DNA of 64,000 nt from Linyphia triangularis. Lineage: Eukaryota; Arthropoda; Arachnida; Araneae; Linyphiidae. This document shows, in pieces, positions 35,806-47,759 of the stretch. The position numbers and the translations under genes are program-made. Within the stretch, counting starts at the first letter, position 1. Each line of letters begins with the position of its first letter. The DNA lies in contig OZ021721.1 of the NCBI GenBank assembly GCA_963978545.1, forward strand, positions 112,935,280 through 112,999,279, given 5' to 3'. The notes under the pieces are model-generated. The model did no database searches, was not told the DNA's origin, and saw only the letters and a program-made list of their open reading frames with translations.

Positions 35806-36835
35806 ACTGATATATGATGAATATAATTGTAAATCGGTGATAAATGGATAAATGCAGTTTTCTGCTTTTAAGAGAAAATATATTTTTTTTGTATATATTA
35901 CGCTTTTCTTTTTTTAAAAAAAAAGGGAAACATACATTTCGAATAGTATTTTTAAGAAATTTATAATACAACAAACCGAAATGATAAAATAAAAAAAAAA
36001 TTCTAGAAAAAAATGCAATGTTTCTTGAAAAACATGTTTTCTGAATTATGAGCATTGCTGTAAAAGAATAAGCGAACATATATATAACGACAAATAGTAA
36101 AAAACATAGTAAGTGTAAATAATAAAGACTAAATCTGAAAAAAAATGTTTGTTCTAAGTAACAAAAACGTTATTTTAAAGGGATAAAAATGCAGATTGGT
36201 TTATTTTTAGTTATGTTAATAAACTCTTGCCCTACTCTTGATTTATATATATATAAAAAAAAAAAAAAAAAAAAAAAAAACATTAAATGATGTTATAAAA
36301 TGAAAATCAAGGATCATGTAATGAGAAAAGAAAAGAGATTTATATTTACTAAGACCAAAAGATAGCTCAACAGATGCATCTTTTAGAAAACATTAGAAAC
36401 TTCTTTTATTTACACACAATTGCAAAAAATACACTACACTTTTACAAGGAAGTCCAAACTTTGATAAATGGTACAACATCAAGAATGTTGTTTTTCCAAA
36501 ATCTAAATCACATTGTAGACATATAATATCCTTCATATAAAAAATGTTGAGATTTACTTGTTGTACATTTGATTTGTCTTTTTTGGGGACGTAGTATTAG
36601 GTAATAATTTCTTATAAAATGTCAAATGTAAGAACAGAAAGAAAAACAAATCACGTTGTATTCATTTTTGTCAACGCTTATATATTTCAAAGTTGGGTGT
36701 CGTGTGACAAATATTTGCTTTTCCTTTTCGTTTTGAAGTAAAGGATATGAATAGGAATATTTGTCTAATATAAATATAAACATTGATTTTATCTCAGTGT
36801 GACAATGTAAATATAAGTACATATTGAAATAGTAG
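35806..36835. other. AT-rich interval
   Basis: Includes an A tract of about 24 at 36257-36280. The 99-codon minus-strand frame at 35780-36079 is A/T-driven and has no domain I recognise. Confidence 0.45.
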
Positions 36836-36839
36836 TACT

Positions 36840-38600
36840 ATGTGTAGAAAAATTCAAATTATGTAAAAATGACATGTAATGTTTAATCTATATTAACGCA
36901 TTAAAATTACAATTAAATGTTAAATTTAGTAAATTAGTTTGAAAATTTAAATGTATCATACTACTTTTAAAAGTTATATGTTCTACAGTTAATTTTATTT
37001 CATGTTCCTGGCATTTGGGAAATGATATAAAAAAGGTGAAAATTTGAGATACGAAAATAATAAGTGTTAAATCGATAGTAACGTATTGAAAATCTGATTA
37101 AATATTACAGTTACTAAGTTAGTTTGCTAATTTAGAAGTATCTCATTGCAAGATCTTTACTGTACTTTTGAAAAATATGTTCATCCGGTTTGGAAATAAT
37201 ATTAAAAAAAGTGAAAAATCTGAAACATAAAAATGATATGCAGTGGGAAATCTATATTAACGCATTGAAATCTCGATTAAATGTTACATTTACTAAATTA
37301 GTTTTAACAACTTAGAAGTGTCTTAGTACTATACATTTTTTTACATTAATAAATTTTATGTTCAGACATGTGGGATATAATAGCGTTAAAAAAGTTATGA
37401 ATTCAAAAGTTATAAAGAATAATATACTGTGTTAAATATATATTAAGGTAATAAAATCCCGACTAATTGTTAAATTTCCTAAATCAGTTTTATAATGTAG
37501 ATGTATCTTATAACTAGAGGTTTTCTCTACTTCAATACATTTTTATGTTCAGGTATTTGGAAAATAATCATATTAAAAATATATAAAGTTTTATCTATAT
37601 TAACTTGCATTTAATTTTACATCTTTAGTAACGCATTGAATTTCTGATTATTTTTTAAATTTCCTAATTAATTTTTATAATGTAGAAGTGTTTTAATATT
37701 CGACTTATGCTTTTCTTTAACAAATTTATATAAAAAAGCATTTTTAAAATAATAACATTAAAAAAAAGATAAAAGAAACAGATAAAAAAAAAAGAAACAA
37801 AAATATATATCGACTAATATATAGTGTTAAATCTATACTAACGTATTAAAATTCTGACTAAGCATTACGTTTACTAAGTAAGGTTGGTTGTATTCAGATT
37901 ATCTGGCGCCGTCAGCAACACGAGGGCTATAATGCTCCGAAACATTCGTCATTAGACAAGCCAACATACATTTACAAACACCCATACCTAACACGGGACT
38001 CGAACCCGCAACCTCGCGGTCTGGTGGCTAGCACGCTAACCACTATACCGTTTGGTCGGCTACTAAGTAAGGAATTTGGAAGTACATTAAAATTTTATTC
38101 ATGCTCTCCTTAAAATTTTTTTTATGTTCAGGCATTTTGTAAATTATATTATTTAAAAAAAAACGTGTCAACAATAAGAGAAATTCAAATATTTTAAGTT
38201 CGAAGTGAAAAATTACAAAGTTAGGAACTGAAGAGATCTCAATATCAATAGAGATTTAATTTTAAGCAATTTTATATCTTCTAAATGTAAGCTTAATATC
38301 CAATGTTGGAATATTGAAGTATATAAAAACTATCTTAAATGGATAAAAACAATGAAAACTTGCATAACATTTTTACAGTTCTTAAAACTGCTATAATATT
38401 TTTTTTTAATCAGAATTAAAAATTTAGCATACATATTATTCTGAACAGTCCCTTAGTTAATTACAAAAACAAATATACCATAATTTTTTTTATGTTCAGG
38501 CATTTTGTCAATTATATTATTTAAAAAAAACGTGTCAACAATAAGAGAAATTCAAATATTTTAAGTTCGAAGTGAAAATTTTTGGGAAAATTACAAAGTT
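36840..38600. repeat. Degenerate ~185-bp tandem array
   Basis: Two motifs recur in order: a TTAACGCATTGAAAT-like motif followed by AAATTAGTTT...TTAGAAGTAT, and then TATGTTCAGGCATTTGG followed by an A-rich GTGAAAA segment. The first occurs near 36932, 37118, 37298, 37481, 37668 and 37875, and the second near 36990, 37178, 37358, 37542, 37720, 38123 and 38491. Spacing is 180-205 bp. Units differ a great deal, so the array is old. A SINE interrupts it at 37884. Confidence 0.75.
37872..38072 (-). mobile_element. tRNA-derived SINE, family 1 (with 12-bp duplications)
   Basis: The SINE occupies 37884-38060 on the minus strand, flanked by TACTAAGTAAGG on both sides (37872-37883 and 38061-38072). The head carries A and B boxes as in the other copies (read inversely: GGACTCGAACCCGCAACC, CGCTAACCACTATACCGTTT). 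Inserted in the degenerate array. Confidence 0.92.
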
Positions 38601-38601
38601 A

Positions 38602-38783
38602 TTTTGGTTGGTTGTATTCAGATTATCTGGCGCCGTCAGCAACACGAGGGCTATAATGCGCTGAAACATTCGTCATTAGACAAGCCAACATACATTTACA
38701 AACACCCATGCCAACACGGGACTCGAACCCGCAACCTCGCGGTCTAGAAGTTAGCTCGTTAACCACTATACCGTTTGGTCGGC
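38602..38783 (-). mobile_element. tRNA-derived SINE, family 1
   Basis: Full-length copy on the minus strand with an (ACC)-type tail at its left end. The flanking direct repeat is CAAAGTTA (38594-38601 and about 38783-38790). The matching place in unit 1 of the duplication (about 38213-38224) is empty. Confidence 0.9.
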
Positions 38784-38790
38784 AAAGTTA

Positions 38791-38973
38791 GGTTGGTTGG
38801 TTGTATTCAGATTATCTGGCGCCGTCAGCAACACGAGGGCTATAATGCGCCGAAACATTCGTCATTAGACAAGCCAACATACATTTACAAACACCCATGC
38901 CAACACGGGACTCGAACCCGCAACCTCGCGGTCTAGAAGCTAGCACGCTAACCACTATACCGTTTGGTCGACT
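38791..38973 (-). mobile_element. tRNA-derived SINE, family 1, adjacent copy
   Basis: Second minus-strand copy placed head-to-tail directly beside the one at 38602, sharing the short flank GCAAAGTTA / GCAAAATTA. It differs from its neighbour at a few positions (TAGCACGCTA against TAGCTCGTTA), so it is a separate insertion or a diverged duplicate. Confidence 0.9.
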
Positions 38974-39243
38974 GCAAAATTAGGTACTGAAGAGATCTCA
39001 ATATCAATAGAAATTAAATTTTAAGCAATTTTATATCTTCTAAATGTAAGCTTAATATCCAATGTTGGAATATTGAAGTATATAAAAACTATCTTAAATG
39101 GATAAAAACAATGAAAACTTGCATAACATTTTTACAGTTCTTAAAACTGCTATAATAGTTTTTTTTTTAATCAGAATTAAAAATTTAGCATACATATTAT
39201 TCTGAACAGTCCCTTAGTTAATTACAAAAACAAATATACCATT

Positions 39244-40195
39244 ATTTTTTAAAATGATTTACAACAATGCTCATTACCATAACACACAACGAATTTAAAT
39301 TGCAATTTCAGCTAATAATTCTTAATACTAAAACACTTAAAGTAATATACTGTTTATGTGCCCAATTTTCTAGGGTTAAAATCTCTTAAAGCGTCCACGA
39401 GGACTTAATGCTAGTCTTAAATAATTAACCTATGCAATACTAAGATCACCTTGCATGGAAAATGGGGTCTATATGCATAAAACACCCTTTATTCTCTAAA
39501 AATTAAAATCCAACGTTAAGGTGATGGGGGGAAAACTATCATCGTACGCCCGAAAAGAATTTTGTAGTACAAGAGTTGTTAATTAAGTTTTAAGGCTCCA
39601 ACCAGCCGTTAGATACGAGCACTAAATAGCACTAACTACTTGAGTTGGTATATGGTTGGCAAACTGGGTTTCGTCAACGCTTAGGAAGTTGGTAGACAAT
39701 TACTTGAGCAAACAAGTGTGCACTTTACTCGCAAAGGAATTTAACACGTAAAGCCTGTTTGTTTCCTTTTAATCCGAAAGTGGATATATTGGCGATGAGC
39801 GTTGATTGATTATAGGTGAGCTTAAGGTAGCTCAGATTGTTATACATGTTGTAGTATTTTAAATGTTTTGATATCCTTAGGAAAGTGATGTTACGCTTAG
39901 AAAATAGAATATTTGTTTAAATATGCTTAGAGTGTTAATATTTTCATAAACAGTAACCTGTACTAATACTCTTCCTAAGCAACATGCAAAAAGTAATATT
40001 TTTGTGTGATCATGGCATTTTGAGTGATCGAAAAGAACTCTTTTTACACATTTTAAAAATACAATGCATGTCAAATATTTGTATCTATATATAAATCAAC
40101 TTGGAAATATAATTCGGAGATGTGAAAAAAAAATCGTAAATAATTGGAAAAAATAATAATCGGATGTAAATCGGAATATAATATGGAAATATAAT
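39244..40195. other. Unique-looking interval
   Basis: No repeat or element recognised. The segment 39370-39800 is of higher complexity. The minus-strand frame at 39877-40074 has no recognisable domain. Confidence 0.4.
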
Positions 40196-40588
40196 TTTCT
40201 ATATCTATATCTATAAAACCACATTCCCTGACTGATTCACTAACTCATCACTAATGCTAGAATTTAGCACAGGTGTTTTTAAATGTTAGAAAAATAAAGA
40301 TGTTTCATGTTTGTGATTGAGGTAGTAAATTATTTTAATGGACGCACAGCTAGAGAACCACTGAACCAATTTGAATTTTTTTTTTTAACTAAAGCTATCT
40401 TGATCCATCAAGATTATTGGGAACACTTTCATTCTTATAACTTGTAATGAAAGGGTAAAATCAATGAAAGGGTGATGCTTATAAGTGGATATCTACTGAA
40501 CTAATTCGAACAGGTTTTTCTTGATCAATCTAGATTTTCGGGAATTAATATTTTTTTTGTTTTGTTTTAGACAATACCGACAACGAGC
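40196..40588. mobile_element. Possible non-autonomous Helitron fragment
   Basis: The left side TCTATATCTATAAAACCACA followed by CCCTGACTGATTCACTAAC resembles the 5' start of many arthropod Helitron-type elements (TCTATATATATAAAA...). The right side has GACAATACCGACAACGAGCA, similar to the CCGGGCAACGCCGGG hairpin before a Helitron CTAG end. No CTAG terminus or Rep/helicase was found, so this remains tentative. Confidence 0.3.
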
Positions 40589-41092
40589 ACGTTTATGGAT
40601 TCTTATTACTAAATTAAAGTAGCCGTTATATAGAAATGATAACTAGATGCTAATTTTAGAGTTAAATACCTAATTTAAGTTCTTAAAATTATACATACAT
40701 CTAAAATCTACCCTCTTCCGGTACTAGGTCTACTATCCGGTACCGGGAATTGTCGGACGTTTATGGATTCTTATTACTAAATTAAAGTAGCCGTTATATA
40801 GAAATGATAACTAGATGCTAATTTTAGAGTTAAATACCTAATTTAAGTTCTTAAAATTATACATACATCTAAAATCTACCCTCTTCCGGTACTAGGTCTA
40901 CTATCCGGTACCGGGAATTGTCGGACGTTTATGGATTCTTATTACTAAATTAAAGTAGCCGTTATATAGAAATGATAACTAGATGCTAATTTTAGAGTTA
41001 AATACCTAATTTAAGTTCTTAAAATTATACATACATCTAAAATCTACCCTCTTCCGGTACTAGGTCTACTATCCGGTACCGGGAATTGTCGG
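40589..41092. repeat. Exact tandem triplication, 3 x 168 bp
   Basis: Units at 40589-40756, 40757-40924 and 40925-41092 start with ACGTTTATGGATTC and end CCGGGAATTGTCGG, and look identical. Each carries TTCCGGTACTAGG and a TCCGGTACCGGGA near-palindrome. There is no coding content. Confidence 0.93.
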
Positions 41093-42012
41093 ACCGAGCA
41101 TATAGTTTTCTATGCAAGCGGGAAAAGGCTTATTAAGGTATCCTTATCATATATCATATATTGTATACATATACATTAGGAATTGCAAAATTTGACTCAA
41201 GTTTGCGTTTTTGTTTTTTTTGTTTTAAAATATTCCCGAATTCATTGCCTTTAAAATAACACCATTTTCTTTCTGAGACTCAAATTAATTTTTAAATTAC
41301 AGTGGGTTTTGTGAACCTGTTTTGTATCACGATCATTAGTGTTAGTAAACTTTAAATGCGTTTTCTGAAGAATGACATTTTGGTGTTATATGACTTTACG
41401 CCAACGGTCATAACTTCATAATAAGTGGTCCGATTTACAAAATTCTAATTTTGTTTTGTGAAAAATAGTTGTGAATGTGTTTTCTATGAAGAATCTAACA
41501 TATATTGTTATAAATACATTTTTTTTATGAATATTTTAATCTTAATTTGTTGTTAAAAACTACGTATTTTTTTAAACTTTTTATTTAAAATTTGTAATTA
41601 AATAAATATTGCAGCCAAATTAAAAATTCTCCATAGGAACATGCGTCAATATAACATCTTTTATTTGCAATAAAAATCATACCTCTAAGTTAATTACAAG
41701 TTTATTTATGTATGTTCTAATAATGTCCTAATTAGTCACTTTAATTGCAATTAGCCGATTAAAAAATTGACGGAAAAAAGTTTATATATATAATTGCATA
41801 ATTTTTAATTCTGATATAATGCCCAAAAGTTCGAAATTATAACCTAAAATTTAAAGAAAGTTATCTCAATTGTATATGTATATCTTAAGTAAATTATACA
41901 GTGATTAGTGAAATTGCATATATTTATCAACACCTAAATTGTACCACATTGAAGTTTCACGGGAGATAGTTGCGCCTTTTTTCCATGCTTCTATAAATAC
42001 AATCACTCGCCA
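41093..42012. other. AT-rich interval
   Basis: No gene or element ends recognised. Confidence 0.45.
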
Positions 42013-42731
42013 TTAAGGAGACTTGGTACCTCTTGTTTTCATAAAAAATTGTAAAAATACTGATTTTCTATTTTTTTTATGTTTGTAAAACTTTAAATTT
42101 TTCTCCTTATTCTGGCAAGTTTTTGAGCTGATCCGATAACTGCAATTGCTTAAAAATTATATATTTATTGAGAATTTAGCATAACTGCAATAGCCTCTTT
42201 GAAGTTTTTATTTATTTTTCTCAGTTTGCGTTTTTTGGAATTCCTACCGTAATCAAAATGCTAAAACTTCGTCAAATATATGTGACATAACTTAAATTTT
42301 TGGTGTCTCATTCTAAAGATCTATTTCACAAAAATAAGTATGGGTTTTAAATAAAATAAAAACTTTTTTCCTACAAATTTAAATGTTGAAAAATATCAAT
42401 TTTTTACAATTTTTTTTTACGTATAGGTATAATTTTCGCCGTTTTCCTACAAAACTATTTTACTCATTCAAAATCCGTTGCCTAAAACCTTAGAGTATGT
42501 TAATAGGAGTTTTTTATCAAAAAATTAAAGAAAAATATTGAAAAATGAAAAAGATAGAATTTAAAATATTGCGACTTTTTTGAAATTTTAGAAATTAGGA
42601 GCATTACGTGAATTTTTTTTTTTTAAAATTAAAATGAACTTATTGTCTAGTAATACATCCAAATGTGTAAAAATTATAATTTTAAATGCTTAAATTAAAA
42701 AAATAGTTTTTAGGGTACAAAGGCCCCTTAA
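42013..42731. mobile_element. Candidate AT-rich MITE
   Basis: The left end TTAAGGAGACTTGGTACCTC and the inverse of the right end TTAAGGGGCCTTTGTACCCT form an imperfect inverted repeat of about 20 bp. The interior is A/T-rich and carries no transposase. Target duplication (TTAA, TTA or TA) is unclear because it overlaps the ends. Confidence 0.5.
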
Positions 42732-44166
42732 ATAGCGTTTGAGAAAGTTAGGTTGTCCATACTAAACAATGTGTTCAATAAATTTGTGAAAGTTTTTGAG
42801 TTTCCTTCTTTAGATTTTATTTTAATGCCAGCTAAAAAACAGTGGATATTTCCCCCCGAACAATGGTACAGTACTTTGTTCTAAGTTACTGTTGAAGATA
42901 TGGCAGAGTGTATGCTCAGTTCTTGGATTCATGAACGTAGCGTCTGATTCTTCAGCATTGGCACATTTAATCTATGAAGACTGACAAAAAATTTCTACCA
43001 TTTTAGTACATTTTTATTTAATATTTTAGTAATTAATTTTAGTTTAATTTATTTAATTTTTAATTTAATTTTTTATTTGAATTATAGTGACTCGTACATA
43101 CTAGATATAATAAAGTTTTTAAAAAGTTTGTGATGAGTATTTGATTGATTTAATAAAATTCAACAAAATATATAGATATATTTCTGTTGAGTTATTTTAA
43201 TATTTTGAATATATTTTCTTTAAAAGAAAATGCTTTAAAAACTTCTGAAATATATACAGCCTTTCGATGATTTTTTATGGTAATGGATTAGTGTAAAATG
43301 TTAAAAAAAAAAAAAAAAATCATTTATAAAAACTGCAATTGTCTCTATGTAGATTTAACATGCTGAAAAAATTAAAATATGTGAGTGGATACATAAATTG
43401 TATAAAAAATTTAAAAAAAAAAAAATCAATCCTGAACACAAATTAAATTTAAATATCAGGGCCACATAAAATATAATAATGTGAAAAGTGGTACAGTATA
43501 ATTCTGGCTATATATATTATAAAGATTTTATAGTTTATTAAAAAATTCAAACAGCTTATATTGCTCTTAAAATATTTACGTAATATGACTTTATAGTTTT
43601 CATAAGACTTTTTTTGTACGTTCAATAAATTAAACTGTTTTCATGATTTGTTAAAACACATAAAGATAAAGGATGATTTTTTCTGAATACACATATCCAA
43701 ATTTGTTTATAAGATCTTATTAATGATTGTTTGCGAAGCGGATTAATTAATTTTCTTTGTAAACATATGTCCTTCTCAAGAATACGTTAAGTTGAATTAG
43801 TAAGAATACGTTAAGTTTGATTAAAATATCCGTTGAAGTTTTTTGGGAAACCAGGCTAATTTGTGTAATTTATACAGCATAAGATATTTTTTCAATTTTT
43901 AAAATTTTTTTCGTATATAAACACTTTAGCCCCTACTCATTTTCTTGCATACAATAAATTAACGGCTTGCTTAAATAAAGTATTTTTATTTGTGTACTTC
44001 TAAGGTAGAATAATTGCAATGTGGTTAGAAATCACTAGATTATGGTTATAGAGTATCAATAAATGTAGTGATTTACAATGTATAAATATTATAAGAAATT
44101 TTAATTTACTAAAACTAGAGCTTTAAAAACAGTTTTTCTAAGTACAAGTGTATTTGTCAGATCTAT
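42732..44166. other. AT-rich interval
   Basis: No gene recognised. A small direct repeat (AAGAATACGTTAAGTT) occurs twice near 43788-43820. Confidence 0.45.
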
Positions 44167-44255
44167 TGGTTGTTTTCAGATTATCTAGCGCCGTTACCAA
44201 CACGAAGGCTATAATGCGCAGAAACATTCGACAAGCCAACATTAATTTACTATAC
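44167..44255 (-). mobile_element. Truncated SINE, family 1 (3' part only)
   Basis: The plus strand reads TTCAGATTATCTAGCGCCGT, CACGAAGGCTATAATGCGC and GACAAGCCAACAT, matching the body and tail end of family 1. The tRNA-like head is missing and there is a small internal deletion. Confidence 0.82.
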
Positions 44256-44559
44256 AACATACATTAATTTTTGTGGTATGGTACTTATAAACTTATTACA
44301 AGTCATCTTCCAAAATTGATAAAAAATAAGTTCTTGCCGCCTTTAGAAGTAATCCTTAAAGAAAAGTTTTAAAAATATTGTTATCTATACTTTTCTTCTA
44401 AACGTCACTATATGGTAAAGATAAAAAATAGCCATAAAGTCTTTAGTATGAATAATTTACATATATTATCAACTTTCTTCGGAAATTGCTACTTAATTAA
44501 GTGATTTTGTGCTCAGATCGATTTTTCACAGTGTTTGAACACTACAAAGAAAATCATTA

Positions 44560-44880
44560 ATCCAGTCTCCCCCCCCCCCCCCCTCAAAAAAACCCCTTCA
44601 TGCAATGAATTTTCATCGATAACATCTGAGAAGTTTCAGCTCCATTGGATGAGAGCAAGTGTGTTAATTAGTTCTCAGAAGGTCAATTGGAAGGTGTGTA
44701 AAAGAGTCATTTTAGTGATAGCCCCCAAAACTTGATAGAATACATTGCCACCTACAACGAGTTTATTTGCCAAGTTTCAGATAAATTGGATAACGGCATG
44801 TGTGTTAATTATCCGTCCCAAGATTTGCCCACCACAAAGATACACACCAACTTAAAGTTAATATATAAAGGATTTAAAAA
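44560..44880 (+). repeat. Dispersed repeat, two degenerate units
   Basis: A C14 tract (44570-44583) is followed by two related segments: GTTTCAGCTCCATTGGATGA...GTGTGTTAATTAG near 44633 and GTTTCAGATAAATTGGATAA...GTGTGTTAATTAT near 44774. The same core in reverse complement recurs in the array at 58150-58830. A plus-strand frame at 44535-44735 lies in this repeat and is not a gene. Confidence 0.6.
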
Positions 44881-46102
44881 GGAAAAAGTTATTTAAATTT
44901 TTTTTTTATGAGAAGCTACTTATGACATCCAATATTGTGTGAATATACAGAAGGGTGTTTTCTCAAAGTGAAGTTCGAAGAATTTTCTAATATCTTCTGG
45001 TTATGCAAAGTAGTTTTAGTTCTTTAAAAAGAGCTATTTACGATGACATTTATATTGAAGTATTCACGGAATGTAAGAAGGCATAAATAGTAGGCATACC
45101 AAACTGGCTATAAAATAGTACATAAGCATTCAACATTTTATGGTTATCAATTTTTCAATACATTTTGACAGATCTGATACAATATCCTGAAGTGTTTATC
45201 GCTTTATATGTTTAATGAAATGTTCAATTACTTAATTCTTTCATGCCCAAATTTATGAAAGTTCATTAATTTTTTTTTTGCCTTTGTTCCTTTTATTTTA
45301 GTTAAAAAAAATAAAAAAATAGAGGTTTTTCTTGGGAATATTTCCGTATTTAAAACGTGGATATTTATTAAAATATATTTAAAATATGAAAATATTGCCA
45401 CAAAAATGTGCATTAGAGAACCTGTCTCTGATTTCTTCTTTACTTTTTACTTGTACAAATTGAATATATTTGATAAATAAAGCAGGTAATTAGTATTTTA
45501 TAGGAATGCATTTCTGGTACTATCCACATTTTCGCGGATGTAAAATACGTAAATAATAGAAGTCAGAATATTTGTTATATCATTTGTTATGAAATTCCTA
45601 GAACAGAGCTGTTTGCATCAAATATAATTTTAAAATTTACTATAAATCTTGGAAAAAAAAATTGGGGCTGTTGACTCAGTTAATTGAAATGCAACTTTGA
45701 AAACTTCAATACAAAATCCTACTTCATCTTTCGATCGAGAATGTTTCGATTATCCTAAATATAAAACTTCAAAACCATATGTTGAAAAACACGTAATTTA
45801 TGATGAAAAATGTGTGTAGGGCAGGTCTCAATATTGCGAAGCGTATTTTAAAAAATCAGAAGCAAAGCAGGGAAACGAAAAGACGTTTTCAGGAAGTTAA
45901 AAAAGATAGGAACTAGCGTAAAATTACAAGAAAACTACTTGGATTTATCGTGTTATCTTTAACAAGATTCTAATACAAACTACGTAAAGTAACTTAATCA
46001 GAAAATGTAACATTTCTTTACAAAGTTGATAACGTGAAAACTTCATGCGCAGCCTTAATTAAAGTCGGAAACAATAATCAATAAACCTAATTTGAGAACT
46101 CC
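44881..46102. other. AT-rich interval
   Basis: No gene or element end recognised. Confidence 0.45.
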
Positions 46103-46309
46103 AAGAAACGCCAGGCCGACCAAACGGTACAGTGGCTAGCTTGCTAGCTTCTATACCGCGAGGTTGCGGGTTCGAGTCCCATGTTAGGCATGGTTGTTTG
46201 TAAATGTATGTTGGCTTGTCTAATGACGAAAGTTTCGGTGCATTATAGCCCTCGTGTTGCTGACGGCGCCAGATAATCTGAAACCAACCAACCAAATAAG
46301 AAACGCCAG
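46103..46309 (+). mobile_element. tRNA-derived SINE, family 1 (with 12-bp duplications)
   Basis: The SINE spans 46115-46297 and is flanked by AAGAAACGCCAG (46103-46114 and 46298-46309), an exact 12-bp duplication. The A box region is changed (CAGTGGCTAGCT) compared with other copies, the B box is intact (GGTTCGAGTCC), and the tail is (AACC)n. Confidence 0.92.
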
Positions 46310-46420
46310 AATTAAATATAATATCTAGTATGCCTTATGTAGACAATGCGTCTTGAGTTTTTGATGCATTGTTAGCTGCTTTTAAGGAACAGCACCATCT
46401 ATGAGTATCGTACAACTTTT

Positions 46421-46601
46421 GGTTGGATGGTTTGTACGCTCAACGACATATTTTCATGCACAATAACGGCTATTTAAGCCGGGACCTACAGCTTAACATG
46501 GATTCCAAACCACAACGAGCATCCATGACTAACTCAGGATTCGAACCCGTCATCTTTGGCATGCGAGGCCAGAGCGCTAATCACACAGCCATCAGGTGGA
46601 C
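46421..46601 (-). mobile_element. tRNA-derived SINE, family 2
   Basis: The complement of the right part forms a tRNA-like head with a B box (read on the plus strand GGATTCGAACCCGTC) and an A box region (GCGCTAATCACACAG). A near-exact 12-bp duplication (CGTACAACTTTT at 46409-46420, CGTACTACTTTT at 46602-46613) flanks it. The body matches copies at 28676 and 60191. Confidence 0.85.
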
Positions 46602-46859
46602 CGTACTACTTTTAATTTTACATTGAAATTTAAAATGTATATGAGACTTTTGACCTATACAGTATACCTTCAGTTCAGACAAATAGTGCACATTTGTGTG
46701 ATATATCTTACCTTATTTGAATTACCAGTCAGAGATTCTTATCCTGGTGAACGGGGTTGTGAGACACATGGCTAAGAAATTAACGTCATGAAGTAGCTCC
46801 AATTATTATATTTAACTACATAAATCATGTCGAGTGATTATTAAAACACTGCATGAACG

Positions 46860-47720
46860 AGTGGGTGCGTATTTTTTTTAATCCAAAGTCTAGTGTATTT
46901 TAATCATTCCTTTTTGAGATTCCATATCACTGCCTACTGAGGTTTCACTACTAGTTTTACAATCGAAATCTTGTCAGTGTAACATTTCCTCATGGTTTTA
47001 AAACTCGTGGTATATATTTTTTCATTCTAAAGTCTTAATATTATTATAATTACTTTCTAGCCAGAGGGTGTGTATTTTTTTTATCTGAAGTCTAGTGGAT
47101 TTTTAACATTCCTCTTGAAGATTGAATACATCACTTGCTACTGGGGTTTCTCCATTAGTTTTATAGCGATGTGCGCTAACGGAGAATCGAACCCGGGACT
47201 CCCAGATCAGAAGACAGGCGCGCTAACCACTATGCAAAAGTGATCACCAATGCTTAGGTACCGTATCTGTTATTTGTACACGAGATCACCACATAGGCTC
47301 TTCCCAGTGAGTCGCGAAGGGGCGAATGATTGAGTTGCTTTCGTGTGGGTTGAGTGCGTTGCGTGAGGAGGGAATTCTCCAGAGGTTGCTTTGCTGTGTG
47401 GCAGTGGGCTGACAGAGAGATGCTAGGTGGTGTGAAAGTCGTGCAGTTGATGGCGCCACTGATATGTTCGAATATCCGAGTCACCAATGTAGTGATGTGC
47501 TCAAACGGAGAATCGAACCCGGGACTCCTAGATCAGAAGACAGGCGCGCTAACCACTAGGCAAAAGTGATCACTGCTGCCTAGGAGTAGTATCTGATATT
47601 TGTATACGATACCACCACAGTTTTACAATTGAAATCTTGTCAGTTTAACATTTCCACATGGTTATAAAAATCATGATATTTTTTTCATTCTTAAGTTAAT
47701 TATAAGTTATTATTAATTAT
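46860..47720. repeat. Degenerate ~205-bp tandem array interrupted by an insertion
   Basis: GGGTGCGTATTTTTTTTAAT / GGGTGTGTATTTTTTTTATC recur at 46864 and 47068. AGTTTTACAATCGAAATCTT and its variant occur at 46953 and 47622, with the matching middle copy interrupted at 47158-47166 by the inserted composite SINE. Confidence 0.75.
47167..47622 (-). mobile_element. Composite SINE, family 3, with two tRNA-like units
   Basis: Two near-identical minus-strand tRNA-like segments (about 47170-47247 and 47493-47574) each read, inversely, CTAGTGGTTAGCGCGCCTGT (A box) and CCCGGGTTCGATTCTCCG (B box). Each is followed on the plus strand by a ~45-bp segment (TATCTGTTATTTGTACACGA and a variant), and they are separated by about 200 bp of GC-richer body. 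The insertion splits a unit of the surrounding array; AGTTTTATA / AGTTTTACA at the borders could be the target duplication. Confidence 0.7.
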
Positions 47721-47759
47721 TATTGTTAGTACTTTTACATCTGCATGTCACAATTTGAA

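Larger units (their letters stand above)
38112..39243. repeat. Tandem duplication, 368-bp unit, second copy split by two SINEs
   Basis: Unit 1 is about 38112-38480 and unit 2 about 38481-39243. They share long near-identical blocks (for example AACGTGTCAACAATAAGAG, AATATCCAATGTTGGAATAT, TCTGAACAGTCCCTTAGTT). The offset measured at TATGTTCAGG is 368 bp. Unit 2 is longer only because two SINEs were inserted in it. Confidence 0.9.

Noticed and set aside
40589..41092. CRISPR or iteron interpretation of the 168-bp triplication
   Set aside because: The units are long, contiguous and identical with no spacers; a simple tandem repeat fits.
44535..44735. 66-codon frame
   Set aside because: Starts beside a poly-C tract and lies in a dispersed non-coding repeat.
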